DNA from: a virus
DNA length: 64,000 nucleotides
Reading direction: 5' to 3' (one strand)
IMG/VR virus record: IMGVR_UViG_3300045923_000041
Span: 62,001-126,000 of that record
In this document: positions 1-9,900 of the stretch, piece by piece
Layout: every line of letters begins with the position of its first letter
Numbering within the stretch: the first letter of the stretch is position 1
Made by a program: the position numbers and the translations under genes
The notes under the pieces: generated by a model
Told to the model about the DNA's origin: nothing
Seen by the model: only the letters and a program-made list of their open reading frames with translations
Database searches by the model: none

Positions 1-2183
1 AGCCATCTGGGGGTCCCCTTGCGCGCTCGGGGCCAACCGGCTACACCGCCCATCCAAATCCAGACTGGCTCACGTACGTACGTAAGCGTGGGGGTAGTGG
101 CGAGCTGGTCGGGGTACCCCCAGTTGACCTGGCACAGAGACCCCACCGCATAGTCGTACAGATACGCGGTGCTCATAGCGACCATGTAGTCACCAAACAC
201 AGGGTTCCCGTTGACACCGTAAGGGTTATTCAGACCTCGACGCCTGAAACAACGCCACACCCCGTTATACGAGCCGTTCGTGAAGCACGTCTGGCCGAGG
301 TTGTAGGAATCGATCGCAGAGGAGTTAACACTGAGGTTCTGAGTACGGTTGAAACCACTCAGAGTATACCCGCCGAAGGTTTGGGCGGCATACGGGTCGA
401 GGTCCCCATCCTCTGTGTTGTCCAATCTTTGGAAACCTATGCCGACATACCCAGTCGATTGGCACGACTGGTAGTAGCCCCATGTGCCGTCTTGAGAGAC
501 GCCCTGCTGCTCGATGTTGTTCGCGCACAAAAGCTGCGCTCGACCAGGGTTGGTAGGATTGAGGTTGCTGCACCAGTACGACGCACTCGTACCGACAGAA
601 CCAGCCCCGCCTGTTCCGATGACGGCCATAGTCGCAGTCGCAAGTCCGCCGGGGCCTAGAGGGAAGCCGTTGGCAGTGGGGTTACCCGTAGAGCCCCCAG
701 GACAGACAGTAGAAGACACCTGAGATAGAGCATTGGCCATCGTGGAGAACCGACCAGTCGATGTCGTCGTGGCGCCCTCAGTCGAAGTGCTCTGGTCGAT
801 GCACTGGTAGTAAATGTGCCCTTGGGTAGCGTTGAGGCGCCACCAGACCATCTCACGAACGTAGGCGATCGGAGGACCAGCCGTGCTCGTTACTGTGGCC
901 GCTGAAAAGGAGCCCGTGACCGTATCGGTAGTGGAGTTGTTCCACCCGTAGAGGTTGCCCGCCCAGCCGCTCGAACCTGTACCCACGACACGCGGAGCAA
1001 TGACCAAGAATCCCGTGCCGCCAGAGGAATCAGGCATGTACCCGAGAAGCTCGCCTTGAGCGCCCGTGCTCGACTGCGTGACGTTCTCACCGCGGATGAA
1101 GGTACCCGTCGAGACGTTCGTCCCGATCGGAATCTTCATGGTCGTTGGGCCTTGGAGACAAATCCACTGTCCGCCACCACCGGAACCCTGCAAGTAGCTC
1201 GGGTAGATGTGCTGTAGAGGATCGGTCTCAACCCATTGGAGATTGGGGTTGTTGCCGTCGCTGGCAACACCACCGGGGTTGTAGAGCAGGACGTTCGAAG
1301 CGCTCACGTACCCAGCGATCAGGAACGTACCGTTGTTGCCGCCCGCCAAGCTCGAAGGGTTGAGGATGGTGATTCGGCGCCCAACGTCCGCAGCCGTGAA
1401 GCCTGCGAAGGTTGACGTGGTGAAGTTGATGAGAGTGCTCGTCCCCGAGGTTACCGTAGAGAAGGCACCAATTGAGCCGTCGTTCCCACCGTACTGCTCT
1501 GTGATGGTCAGGCTGGTGTTACCGCTCTCCGCAACGAGCTGCGGTGCGTAAACGATGACCTGCGAGGAGGTCGCCGAGACGATACGGAAGCTGCCGTTGT
1601 TGTTACTGATCGAGCCTGTGATCGTAGCGTACCGCCCAGGCGAACCGTTGACCGTGAAGCCGGACACACCCGTGATCGTGGCCTGGCCCGTCGAACCGCT
1701 GGCCGCCCCGATGACAGCCGCACCGCTGCTCGCGCCACCACCGGACACGTTCGATAGGTGCACTGCTCCGCCAACACCCCAAAGGTCGAGCGCTGAGTTG
1801 CGCAAGAGTGCCCAGGTCAAGCCGGAGTCCGTCGATACGCCGCTGGTGTTGTAGATCGTGACCGAGGTCGCCGAGACGTACGAGGTGATGAGGAACGTGC
1901 CGTCGTTGCCGCCGTGCGAACCTCCCGAGATGGTGATGTACTGACCGACGCAACCGGGGGTCATGTTCGTCAGGCCACCCAACGTGACAGTGGGGCTTGA
2001 GAACGCGGTGACCGTACCGGCCGCCCCGCTCTGAAGGATGTTCGTGCAGCCGGAGCTTTGCCCGTTTCCCCCAGACATGTACTTCCAACCGGCCGCCAAC
2101 ATCGTGCGAGTGAGCTTCCAGATGGCGTGACTCGTCTCTCCGGAGTTCTGAAGAACGAGGTTGACTGTTGCTGCGTTGGCCAT
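1..2183 (-). CDS. Tail fibre/virion surface protein, 3' end cut by window edge (paralogue of next gene)
   Basis: The frame starts at ATG 2183 and stays open for about 727 codons to the left edge, where it reads KGTPRW; the paralogue at 2193-4262 continues about 43 residues past the same point, so little is missing. The N-terminus (HAIWKLTRTMLAAGWKYMSG) matches the neighbour's SAIWKLSRAMLSAGWKY. Shared blocks follow: several beta repeats with NNGTFLIxxY, the block FIRGENVTQS, GAQGELLGY, PRVVGTG, and near the C-terminus QQGVSQDGTW and NTEDGDLDPY. The start lies 9 bases after the neighbour's stop with a GAGAG ribosome site. I infer an exposed tail or baseplate fibre-type protein from its place at the distal end of the baseplate operon. 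Receptor binding is not shown. Confidence 0.8.
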   Translation of the reverse strand, partial: MANAATVNLVLQNSGETSHAIWKLTRTMLAAGWKYMSGGNGQSSGCTNILQSGAAGTVTAFSSPTVTLGGLTNMTPGCVGQYITISGGSHGGNDGTFLITSYVSATSVTIYNTSGVSTDSGLTWALLRNSALDLWGVGGAVHLSNVSGGGASSGAAVIGAASGSTGQATITGVSGFTVNGSPGRYATITGSISNNNGSFRIVSATSSQVIVYAPQLVAESGNTSLTITEQYGGNDGSIGAFSTVTSGTSTLINFTTSTFAGFTAADVGRRITILNPSSLAGGNNGTFLIAGYVSASNVLLYNPGGVASDGNNPNLQWVETDPLQHIYPSYLQGSGGGGQWICLQGPTTMKIPIGTNVSTGTFIRGENVTQSSTGAQGELLGYMPDSSGGTGFLVIAPRVVGTGSSGWAGNLYGWNNSTTDTVTGSFSAATVTSTAGPPIAYVREMVWWRLNATQGHIYYQCIDQSTSTEGATTTSTGRFSTMANALSQVSSTVCPGGSTGNPTANGFPLGPGGLATATMAVIGTGGAGSVGTSASYWCSNLNPTNPGRAQLLCANNIEQQGVSQDGTWGYYQSCQSTGYVGIGFQRLDNTEDGDLDPYAAQTFGGYTLSGFNRTQNLSVNSSAIDSYNLGQTCFTNGSYNGVWRCFRRRGLNNPYGVNGNPVFGDYMVAMSTAYLYDYAVGSLCQVNWGYPDQLATTPTLTYVREPVWIWMGGVAGWPRARKGTPRW

Positions 2184-2192
2184 GGTGCTCTC

Positions 2193-4262
2193 TCAGAAAG
2201 AAGGAGTCGTCACGCCGTCCCATGGCCCGACAACCATCTGTGAAATTGCGGATGCGGAGGTCAACACAATCCACTGCAAAGAGTCGAACGTCGAGTTGAC
2301 GCTTGCCCCCTGACAGAGCTGTAGCCACCTGGGGGTGCCTTTACGCATTCGACCGGACGCAAGCTGTGCAGTGTAGGGGGAGAGATAGAGCCATAGTTGG
2401 TCACGCACATAGGTCGTGGTGACTGCGGTTCCAACTTGATCTGGGTTGCCCGTGTTTGTTTGAAGCGGAAACACAGCGGCCCCGAAGTCGTACAGCATCA
2501 TCACGCTGAACCAGTTGTAGGTCTCTCCCGAAAGACCTCGACGGCGGAAACCCTTGAACCCGTGACCGCCGGTAGAGTTAGCGATCCATGTTTGGTCTGT
2601 ACGGCAATTGTCCGTAGCGCTGCCAGCGCCGTTGATCGTCACCGTATCCGCTGATCTGTTAGCCGCTGCGTTCAGCGAACCTGACCAGTGCCCTTGATGG
2701 ACGTACGGATCGAGATCCCCGTCCTCCTGGTTGTCCAACCTCAAGTACGAGAGCATCTGGTACCCGGTCGAGTTGCACGACTGGAGATAGAACCAGGTCC
2801 CGTCCGCCGAGACTCCTTGCTGAGGCACACAGTTGGCCGCAATGAGCTGCGCCCTTCCAGGAGATGTGGGAGACACAACCGACCAGTAGCTCCAGTAGCT
2901 ACCACCGCCGCCTTGCCCTGGCTGGCCGAGAACTGCGTACGTGCCCGTCCACGAAGTCGAGAACCCGTTGGTCGTGCAGTTACCGCCCGTAGACCCGCCA
3001 GGAGCGAGGATCGAGGTGACCTGGCTCAACGTGCCCGCCATCGTCGAGAGGCGGCCCGTGCTTGCAGTCGTCGCCGACTCCGTGGACGAGTTCTGATCGA
3101 TCCTCTGATGCCACATGAGCCCAGAGTTGTTGTAGTTCTTGTAGATGCAGGTCTCGGCGATATACGCGATGGGCGTCGAGCTGGCAGGGGTTGTAATGGT
3201 GACCCCCGAGAAGGCCCCCGTGATGGTGTCCGTGTTGGCCGAGTTGTTCCAGCCGTACGTCGCGAACGGACCGGCTTGCACACCCGTCCCCACGACTCTT
3301 GGAGCGACGACGAGGTAGCCGGTACCACCGGAGGTGTCCGTCACGATCCCAAGAAGCTCCCCCTGCGCGCCGGTCGTGCTCTGTGTGATGTTTTCACCAC
3401 GGATGAAAGTGCCGCCCACGGGCACGTTCGTACCAATGGGGATCTTCATGATGGTCGGCCCCTGAAGGACGATCCAACACCCGTTACCCGTGATGTTCTG
3501 GATGTAGCTCGGGTAGATCTGGTTCAGCGGCGAGTATTCGACCCACTGAAGGGTTGGGTTCTGCGAGTCGTTGATCGTGACTGTCGGAGTGCACTCAGGC
3601 CCAGCATGCAGAAGGATGTGGTTGTTGGCCACGTAGCCGGCAATCAGATATGTGCCGTTGTTCCCGCTACCCGAGTTGAGGATCGTGATCATACGACCAA
3701 CGTCCGTGGTCGTGAATCCAGTGAACGAGCTGGTCGTGAAGTTGATGAGGGTGCTCTGCCCTGTGGTCGTGGTGGAGTACGTCGTGATGGAGCCATCGGC
3801 TCCGCCGTACTGCTCGACCACGGCCAAACTGGAGTTGCTCGTCTCCGCCACGAGTTGAGGAGCGAACACCGTGACCGTTGTTCCAGTCTGCGCCGTGATG
3901 CGGAAGCTGCCATTGTTGCCGCTCCCCGACCCCGTGATGGTCAGGTAGTCGCCAACGGAAGCCGACGTGAAGCTACTGACTCCCGTGATGGTCGAGGCGC
4001 CCGTCGATGCGACCGCAGCCCCGATGCTCACTCCCGAGCCGCTGCCGGTACCACGGCTCGCGTTCTGGAGGTTGACGGCCCCGTCTACGCCCCACCAGTC
4101 CAGAGCCGCGTTGTTGGAGTGATCGACCGTGCCGCTGTTGCCGTTGCCGCTCGCCTTGTACTTCCACCCAGCCGAGAGCATGGCCCGGGAGAGCTTCCAA
4201 ATGGCGCTGAACTGATCGACCGAGGTGTTCAGTGTGTAGTTGAGTACGTATGCGTTTGCCAT
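2193..4262 (-). CDS. Tail fibre/virion surface protein, 689 aa
   Basis: This is a Ser/Thr/Gly/Asn-rich, nearly Lys-free beta protein typical of phage surface structures. After an N-terminal block (about residues 18-36) it carries repeated modules of the form DVGxxITIxxxxxNNGTYLI (about residues 90-240) that read as beta strands, then FIRGENITQS, GAQGELLGIV and PRVVGTG (about 320-370), and a C-terminal region with QQGVSADGTWFYLQSC, NQEDGDLDPY and FRRRGL. It is co-linear along its whole length with the next gene downstream, so the two are a tandem duplication. The start at 4262 is 6 bases after the upstream stop. No catalytic motif or collagen-like repeat is visible. The role as fibre, tip or decoration is inferred from position and composition. 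Confidence 0.8.
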   Translation of the reverse strand: MANAYVLNYTLNTSVDQFSAIWKLSRAMLSAGWKYKASGNGNSGTVDHSNNAALDWWGVDGAVNLQNASRGTGSGSGVSIGAAVASTGASTITGVSSFTSASVGDYLTITGSGSGNNGSFRITAQTGTTVTVFAPQLVAETSNSSLAVVEQYGGADGSITTYSTTTTGQSTLINFTTSSFTGFTTTDVGRMITILNSGSGNNGTYLIAGYVANNHILLHAGPECTPTVTINDSQNPTLQWVEYSPLNQIYPSYIQNITGNGCWIVLQGPTIMKIPIGTNVPVGGTFIRGENITQSTTGAQGELLGIVTDTSGGTGYLVVAPRVVGTGVQAGPFATYGWNNSANTDTITGAFSGVTITTPASSTPIAYIAETCIYKNYNNSGLMWHQRIDQNSSTESATTASTGRLSTMAGTLSQVTSILAPGGSTGGNCTTNGFSTSWTGTYAVLGQPGQGGGGSYWSYWSVVSPTSPGRAQLIAANCVPQQGVSADGTWFYLQSCNSTGYQMLSYLRLDNQEDGDLDPYVHQGHWSGSLNAAANRSADTVTINGAGSATDNCRTDQTWIANSTGGHGFKGFRRRGLSGETYNWFSVMMLYDFGAAVFPLQTNTGNPDQVGTAVTTTYVRDQLWLYLSPYTAQLASGRMRKGTPRWLQLCQGASVNSTFDSLQWIVLTSASAISQMVVGPWDGVTTPSF

Positions 4263-4268
4263 CTGATC

Positions 4269-5468
4269 TTACCCCCAAGTGATGACCACGGAGGCGTAGC
4301 TGCAAGTGACTGCGTTGGAGCCGGAGACGCTGCCCATCTTGAGCTGCACCTCGTAGAGCTTCGAAGCCGAAGGAAGCGTCAGAGTCGCGGTAACAAGCGT
4401 GGGGGTCAGCGCCGAGCTGCTAAGGGGAAAGGTGGGGCTCGACGTGACGACGTTGCCATCTGTCACGTTGTAGAGCTGGATTACCGCGGCAACGCTTGCC
4501 GAAGTCGTGACCAACACTGCATTGAAGGTCGCCTGCGCGTTCGCCGGGTAGACCGTTGGGTTGATCTGACGGTTGCCGATCCGCTGGTATGTGGTCGTCG
4601 AGTTGACCTGGACCCCGGCAACGAGGGGCAGCTCGATGGAGGTCGCCACCGTCAGGGGGTCTGTCCGGCCGACGTCGAGCACGTCCCAGTTCGTGCCGTC
4701 GAACGCAACCTCAACCGAGTAGTACGTGGTCCCGTTCGGAGGAGCGGAAAGCGACAGGATGATGGACCCGCCCACCCCGTTCAGGAGGTTGAACCCGCCG
4801 CAGCCGGCCGTGAGCCCGATCTTGTACTTGAAGCGCTTGCCCGATTGGGGTGTGGGAGAGGTGCTAGCGATCTGCTCCTGGTACAGACCCGTGCCCGTGA
4901 GGTTCAGGTTACGCCAGGGGTAGTCGGTCCCATCGACAATGGTGACCGTGGAGGCTCCCGAGCCCGTGAAGTTGACGGTGACAGGAAGCCCTACGAACCG
5001 GCCAACCGTCGCCCGCAGGAACCGTAGCAGACCATCGACGAAGACGTTCGTGCTGGCCGCCTGAGAGCCCTCCCAGCCCGCGTTCTGCGCGGCGGAAGAA
5101 CCCCCGATGTTGGTCATGTTGCCGGTCATGCCGGCGCTGGGGAGGACGTAACCGTACGTGTCGGCGATGGCGAAGAACTTGACGTCCGTCGTCACCACCG
5201 GGCCGGAATCGGTCCGGACAAGCTTGATGACGTACACGCCGTCGAGCGTCGGGGCGTTAATGTTCGCCGTCTGACTGGTCGGGTTGTTGATGGTCGGAGC
5301 CGAGGACAGGGGCCCGGGCCAACCAACGATGGACCACGACCAAGACGTAGCGCCAGCGCCCGCCGCATCGGTGAAGTTCACCTGCGTGCCAGTCACGTAG
5401 CCGAGCGCCGACTGACCTGCGGTGGTCGTCGTGAGGCCCTGTGAGAACTGGATCTGGGCGCTGGGCAT
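4269..5468 (-). CDS. Virion structural protein with PKD/Ig-like N-terminal domain, 399 aa
   Basis: Residues about 20-105 look like a PKD or Ig-like beta sandwich (TSWSWSIVG, then NAPTLDGVYVIKLVRTD). A central part with YSVEVAFDGTNWDVLDV and a C-terminal beta-rich part (STTTYQRIGNRQINPTVYP, then LYEVQLKMG) follow. There are few charged residues and no signal peptide. It sits between a small baseplate-distal protein and the paired fibre genes, in the same operon, with gaps of 13 and 6 bases. A fibre, fibre-adaptor or baseplate decoration role is inferred. I do not recognise a specific family. Confidence 0.75.
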   Translation of the reverse strand: MPSAQIQFSQGLTTTTAGQSALGYVTGTQVNFTDAAGAGATSWSWSIVGWPGPLSSAPTINNPTSQTANINAPTLDGVYVIKLVRTDSGPVVTTDVKFFAIADTYGYVLPSAGMTGNMTNIGGSSAAQNAGWEGSQAASTNVFVDGLLRFLRATVGRFVGLPVTVNFTGSGASTVTIVDGTDYPWRNLNLTGTGLYQEQIASTSPTPQSGKRFKYKIGLTAGCGGFNLLNGVGGSIILSLSAPPNGTTYYSVEVAFDGTNWDVLDVGRTDPLTVATSIELPLVAGVQVNSTTTYQRIGNRQINPTVYPANAQATFNAVLVTTSASVAAVIQLYNVTDGNVVTSSPTFPLSSSALTPTLVTATLTLPSASKLYEVQLKMGSVSGSNAVTCSYASVVITWG

Positions 5469-5481
5469 CTCGCCCCCTTAC

Positions 5482-6000
5482 TTATCCCAGAGTTATGGTG
5501 AACGTCAGCGTCAGGGTGTCGCTCGTGAACAGCGTTCGGGCTGAACCGAAGAGGATCTCGTGGTTCATGACACCGGAGGGGTAGCCCGCCGTGAAGAGAG
5601 CCGTCTTCGCAACCGACTGCGAGGTACCGCCCGTGTACGTGAACGTGTTGGAGATGGTGGTCTGGTTGCCGGAGCCGCTCGCCAGAGTGACCGAGCCCTG
5701 GATGCGACCGAGGCCGCTGCCCGTCAGCTCGCTCGCAAGGCTGGTGTCGCCTGCGTTGGGGCTGCCCGTGTCGGCCGTGAGGGCGATGTAGTTGAAGCCG
5801 TTGGTCAGAAGGCCCGAAGTGCCGTAGCACTGCGAGTGCATCTGGACACGCCCGGCGTTCAGGATGAGGTTCCCGGCCACCTCGTCCTCGCCAACTTGCT
5901 TGAAGAGCCAGATGCCCTTGGCCTCATCGTAGGCGTAAGGCCGCTCCTGGTGGATGAGCACCTTTGCTCGTGGCAGCGCTACAGAATCCTGGATGAGCAT
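5482..6000 (-). CDS. Small beta-rich tail/baseplate structural protein, 172 aa
   Basis: Start chosen at ATG 6000 (MLIQDSVALP), because the AGGAG site lies 6 bases upstream of it; an in-frame ATG at 6006 directly abuts that site. The N-terminal part reads AKVLIHQERPYAY, and the C-terminal half is a run of beta strands ending MNHEILF, TSDTLTLTFTITLG. This ending resembles the C-termini of small phage baseplate-fibre attachment proteins, but I cannot name a family. It follows the gpI-like wedge gene, which suggests a role linking baseplate wedge and fibres (inference). Confidence 0.75.
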   Translation of the reverse strand: MLIQDSVALPRAKVLIHQERPYAYDEAKGIWLFKQVGEDEVAGNLILNAGRVQMHSQCYGTSGLLTNGFNYIALTADTGSPNAGDTSLASELTGSGLGRIQGSVTLASGSGNQTTISNTFTYTGGTSQSVAKTALFTAGYPSGVMNHEILFGSARTLFTSDTLTLTFTITLG

Positions 6001-6022
6001 GCACATCTCCTAGCGAGGATGA

Positions 6023-6035
6023 CCCATAAAAGGAC
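6023..6035 (-). promoter_or_regulatory. Recurrent CTTTTATGG element (copy 1)
   Basis: Minus strand GTCCTTTTATGGG, 3 bases after the stop of the gpI-like gene and about 25 bases before the start at 6000. It is one of seven similar pyrimidine-TTAT elements in this window, all just after stop codons. Promoter or RNA-processing function is inferred from recurrence only. Confidence 0.35.
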
Positions 6036-6037
6036 GC

Positions 6038-6913
6038 TCAGAAGTCGTCTGAGTGGTCCTCATCGACGACGGCCTTGTTCGTCTTCTTGCCGAGCCGGTC
6101 CCGGTTCCGGATGCCGCCCCAGTACGAGCGGAAGTCGTCGTAGTAGTAGGCGCTCAGCGACGCCCGCATGGCATCCAGGACGATCTTGGCCGTGTCGTTC
6201 GGGATGTACGTGTCCTGGAAGATGTACCGGATCGTGTAGAGCGTGTGCGCTGGGCGCAGAATGTCGATGATCTGCCGCAGGGAGGAGTCCGAGTTGAACA
6301 GGTCGGGCGGGAACCCTCCCCCGGACGGGGTCAGGATCTCGATGTTGAACCCGAACTCGTCGGAGATGTCGAGCCCGGCCGCACCCTCGCGCAGGAGCAG
6401 GAAGTTCTCCGTGACCGTGATCTGACCCGAGAGAAACAGAGCCGCCGCATCGGCCATCGACTTGGGGATCGACCCCTGGAAGTAGATGCTGATGATGCTC
6501 AGGAGAAAGGACCGGAACGAGGCGTCTGTCCACTGCGTCGGAGGGATCTTGCCGTTCAAGACCATCAGGTAGCCGATGATCGAGTACAGGAAGTCCGAGC
6601 GCGTCGAGGACTGGATCGGGTTGTACGTCCCGTTCGAGACCTGCCAGGATGTCGTCGGCGTAGGGGCCACGAACGAGTAGTCACCGGCCACGTCTTCGAG
6701 CGCCAGCTCCAGCTTTGCCAGCTCTACGGAGACCGCCTTCAACTCTTGGGTGTAGTTCGGACCCTCGATGGTCGAGAGGTAGTTGCTCGGCAGGAGGTTC
6801 ATCACGGTCGTGAAGATGGCCTGCGACCGATAGAGCAGCCGGAGGTTGTACTCCTTGCCCGTTTGCGAGACGGTGTTGTTCAGCCGGTTGGGGTCAAATG
6901 CGAACCTGGGCAT
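6038..6913 (-). CDS. Baseplate wedge protein, gpI/gp7-like, 291 aa
   Basis: The position directly after the J-like protein is where phage P2 gpI-type proteins are encoded. The N-terminal half has the feature expected of that family: a helix, then FTTVMNLLPSNYLSTIEG (about residues 35-52), followed by a long helical stretch (ELKAVSVELAKLELALEDVAGD). The C-terminal half alternates short hydrophobic strands and helices (RQIIDILRPAHTLYTIRYIF). The end is acidic (DEDHSDDF). No enzymatic motif is seen. In the P2 and T4 systems such proteins join the wedge to the J/gp6 ring. Assignment rests on gene order and the LLP block, so the general role is more secure than the family. Confidence 0.65.
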   Translation of the reverse strand: MPRFAFDPNRLNNTVSQTGKEYNLRLLYRSQAIFTTVMNLLPSNYLSTIEGPNYTQELKAVSVELAKLELALEDVAGDYSFVAPTPTTSWQVSNGTYNPIQSSTRSDFLYSIIGYLMVLNGKIPPTQWTDASFRSFLLSIISIYFQGSIPKSMADAAALFLSGQITVTENFLLLREGAAGLDISDEFGFNIEILTPSGGGFPPDLFNSDSSLRQIIDILRPAHTLYTIRYIFQDTYIPNDTAKIVLDAMRASLSAYYYDDFRSYWGGIRNRDRLGKKTNKAVVDEDHSDDF

Positions 6914-6916
6914 GGA

Positions 6917-9900
6917 TCAGGCGCTCGCGTAAGTGATGTTGAAATTACCGAGGGTGATGTATTCGACCTGGGCCGCTGTGATGTCGTGCGCTCCGGTCTG
7001 GCCGCTCACGATGTATGTCACCGTGTAGACGTGATTCGTGGGCACGTCCGCAGGGGATCCTGCGTTCGAGAGCGAGACGACCACGTGATTCGCGGTGAGC
7101 AAGAGACGCTGGGCCAAGATGGCAGCCGGAGTGGTGAAGCCCTGAGCTATGAGGGTGGCGTCGTCCGAGTACCCGAGGATGCTTGCGCCCTCGCTACCGA
7201 TGATCCACCCCTGGTTGGCGGCAAGACAGACTTGTGCGAGCGAAGCCGCGTTCGTGAGCTGCACGTCATCCTGGAAGACGCCGTGCGTCTGCGTCGGCAA
7301 ACCCCCGTTGTCGGTCGTGGGGTTCTCCAGAGCAGCCGTCAGGATGAAGGCGTTGTTACCACCGATGTCCAGCGAGGCTACGGACTCGAAGGCAGAGTTG
7401 ACCGCCTCTCGAAGCTTGATCGACCCGTCCGCGTACCCCATCGTCGCGAAGGGCAGGACGTTGAAGGACACACCCGACTGGTCATTGATGGCGCCGTCCA
7501 CGTTCGACTGCGCTACACCCTGGCCGATGAGCTTCGTGTTGAGCACGATGCTCACCGCCGACCGGATCTCGGCGTCCACGGTGGACTGGCTCGCGCCCGC
7601 CTTGAGCTGGACAGTGGTCTCGATGTTGACGTTGTTGTCGATCGCCTGCTTCACGAGCACGTCGGCCGTGACGTGGCGCTTCGTGTTCACGACCTCTTGG
7701 AGCTGCTGGAGCAGGTCGTTGATGACGTAGGTGACCGTGAAGTTCTCGTCGTGCGTGTAGTCCACGCTCACGGTCTGGCCGCTGACGATCGTGGAGGTGG
7801 CCGTCCGGATGATGAGCGCCGGCGTCGTGGGCGTTCCCTGGATGATGTCGTAGTCGGGGGTCGGGCTGGACGGACCGTTGTACTCGATCGTTCTGTCTGC
7901 CGAGTAGACGGCGATCGTGTCCGTGTTGATGCCCACGTTGCTGAGGGGCACCTGGAAGAACCCGATGATGACGTGCGTCTCGTTGTTGACCTGGATCGGC
8001 GAACCGCTCGGAATGCCGTTGTACTGGACAAGGGTGAGGTTGTCGGTCGCGATCGTGGACTGCCCCGTGATGAGCGGGTCGTCAGACTGGTCGAAGATGA
8101 TGTTGTGCGTGAGGTCGAGCGGTCCGGCAATCTCGCCGACAACCGAGACGATCCTGCGCACGGGCTGGTAGCTGAAGGTGAAGGTGTTGACCGACTGGAA
8201 GCGGTAGTCCACCTCGATGACGTCGTCGATGTGGGTAGTCGGCTGATCCGGTAGCGCAGCGTTGAGCTGGAATGTGTTGTAGGAGAGGATCGTGGCTCCC
8301 GTGAGGTCGTACGCGATCCCTTGCGTCACGTTGAACACGCCCTGACCAGGGCCGCTCAAGATCTCCGTGATGGGGGTGCTCGGAGTCACACGCGAGTCGA
8401 GCACCTGGAAGACGAGCGTCGAGATGTTGATGATCTCGACAGGGATGTTGAGCGCGAGCTGGTAGGTGAAGGCGAACGTCTCCGTGATGTTGCGCTCGTT
8501 GACGCCCTGGACCCAGATGTCCACCTTGCCGCCGATGTGCTTGTGGCGAACCGGGTCGTAGTCCCGCATCATGAGGGGATCGCCGCTCTTGACGACCAGC
8601 GCCTTGATGATGCCGATCTGCGAGGCTGCCGTGAGGGCGTAACCGCCTTGGGTCCCTGTATCGACGGCCTGGAAGCCGAGCATGGCACGAGCGGCTAGAT
8701 CCTCGTTGGTCTCCACGTCCGTGCCGAAGACCGTTGAGGACTCGTTGACGACACTGACGCCCGCCACACCAGAGATCGAGGTGATGGTGCCTGCGGACCT
8801 ATTACCGTCAGCGCCCGCCTGCGTGGCCACGATGTCGGCCACAATCTCGTAGCGTTGCGTCGAGAAGTTGTAGTACGCCTGGGAGTTCTCCGCGGGCAGC
8901 GTGTACGAACCTGCGATGAGGAACGGCCACGCAGGGAGGTTCTGCGAGCTGTCAGCCGACGCGGTCACGATGGTGCCGGCTGGGATGACGATGTCCAGAA
9001 GGGGACGAGTCGGCGTGTAGATGACCACCTGACCGACCGCAGGAGCGCCAGGCAAGCGTGTCTTGTCTACGTTCGCCGCGAGCTTGTCGTACTGCGTGTC
9101 GATGAGCGACTGCGTCTGGTCGTCGGTCGTGGCGCCGATGGCTGCCTTGAGGGCCGACTTGTACGGGCTCGACGCCACCGCATCCGGCATCCCGTTGCCC
9201 GTGGTGTCGTCGATCTGAATGAGCGTGAGGAAGCTCTGCGACCTGTGGATGAAGTCGAGCAGGAACCAGAGACGCTCAGCCTCGCTAGCGAACGGGTCGA
9301 TCGAGACGTCACGGGACGTGGAGCCTGGGATGAGTGCGACGCTCGCGTTCACCCGTTGGATGGCTGTGATGTAGTCGGTCGTGATCTGCGCTGCGGTGCG
9401 GCCCGGCAAGTCCAGGATCGCCGTGTCGATGGTGAGAGGTGTGCCGAGTACCTCTTGCGAGTACGGGGTCTCGACCTCCTGGTTCAACACGCTGTCGAAG
9501 AAGACCGCCGTGACCACGTAGTAGAGCGGGTCACTGTTCGAGACATTGGCGAACTGGTCGGAGTTGATGATCCCCGTGCCGCCGCTTCGGGTGTGCGTGA
9601 ACGAGATGAAGTTGTTGAACTGGTAGCTCTGGAGGTTGCTGCTGTACCGCAGCTTCGGCCCGAGCGCACCGGCCGGGTAGGACTTGTCGAAGCGGACGTT
9701 GAGTAGGTTGCCGAAGTTGTCCGTCTCCGTCACCTGGATGCGGATGTTCTTGAGCGTGGTGTTGTCCCAAGTCGCAATATCTTGCGCGGAAGAGACGTCA
9801 TCCTCTTCGTAGACCGTGGGCGTGGTCACGGGGGACTGATTGACGAGGAAGTACCCGGTGGCGCCGCCCGGAGTCGTAGAGGCGTAGAAGTTGAACCCCT

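Noticed and set aside
1-4262. Diversity-generating retroelement variable region in the paired fibre genes
   Set aside because: No reverse transcriptase or template-like repeat is present in the window, and differences between copies are not adenine-biased by eye.
2688-5027. 779-codon plus-strand open frame
   Set aside because: Opposite to two well-supported minus-strand genes, Arg/Asp/Val-rich with no motif; a typical GC-rich antisense shadow.
6053-8254. 733-codon plus-strand open frame
   Set aside because: Antisense to the gpI-like and J-like genes, with extreme Arg/Val/Asp composition and no ribosome site.
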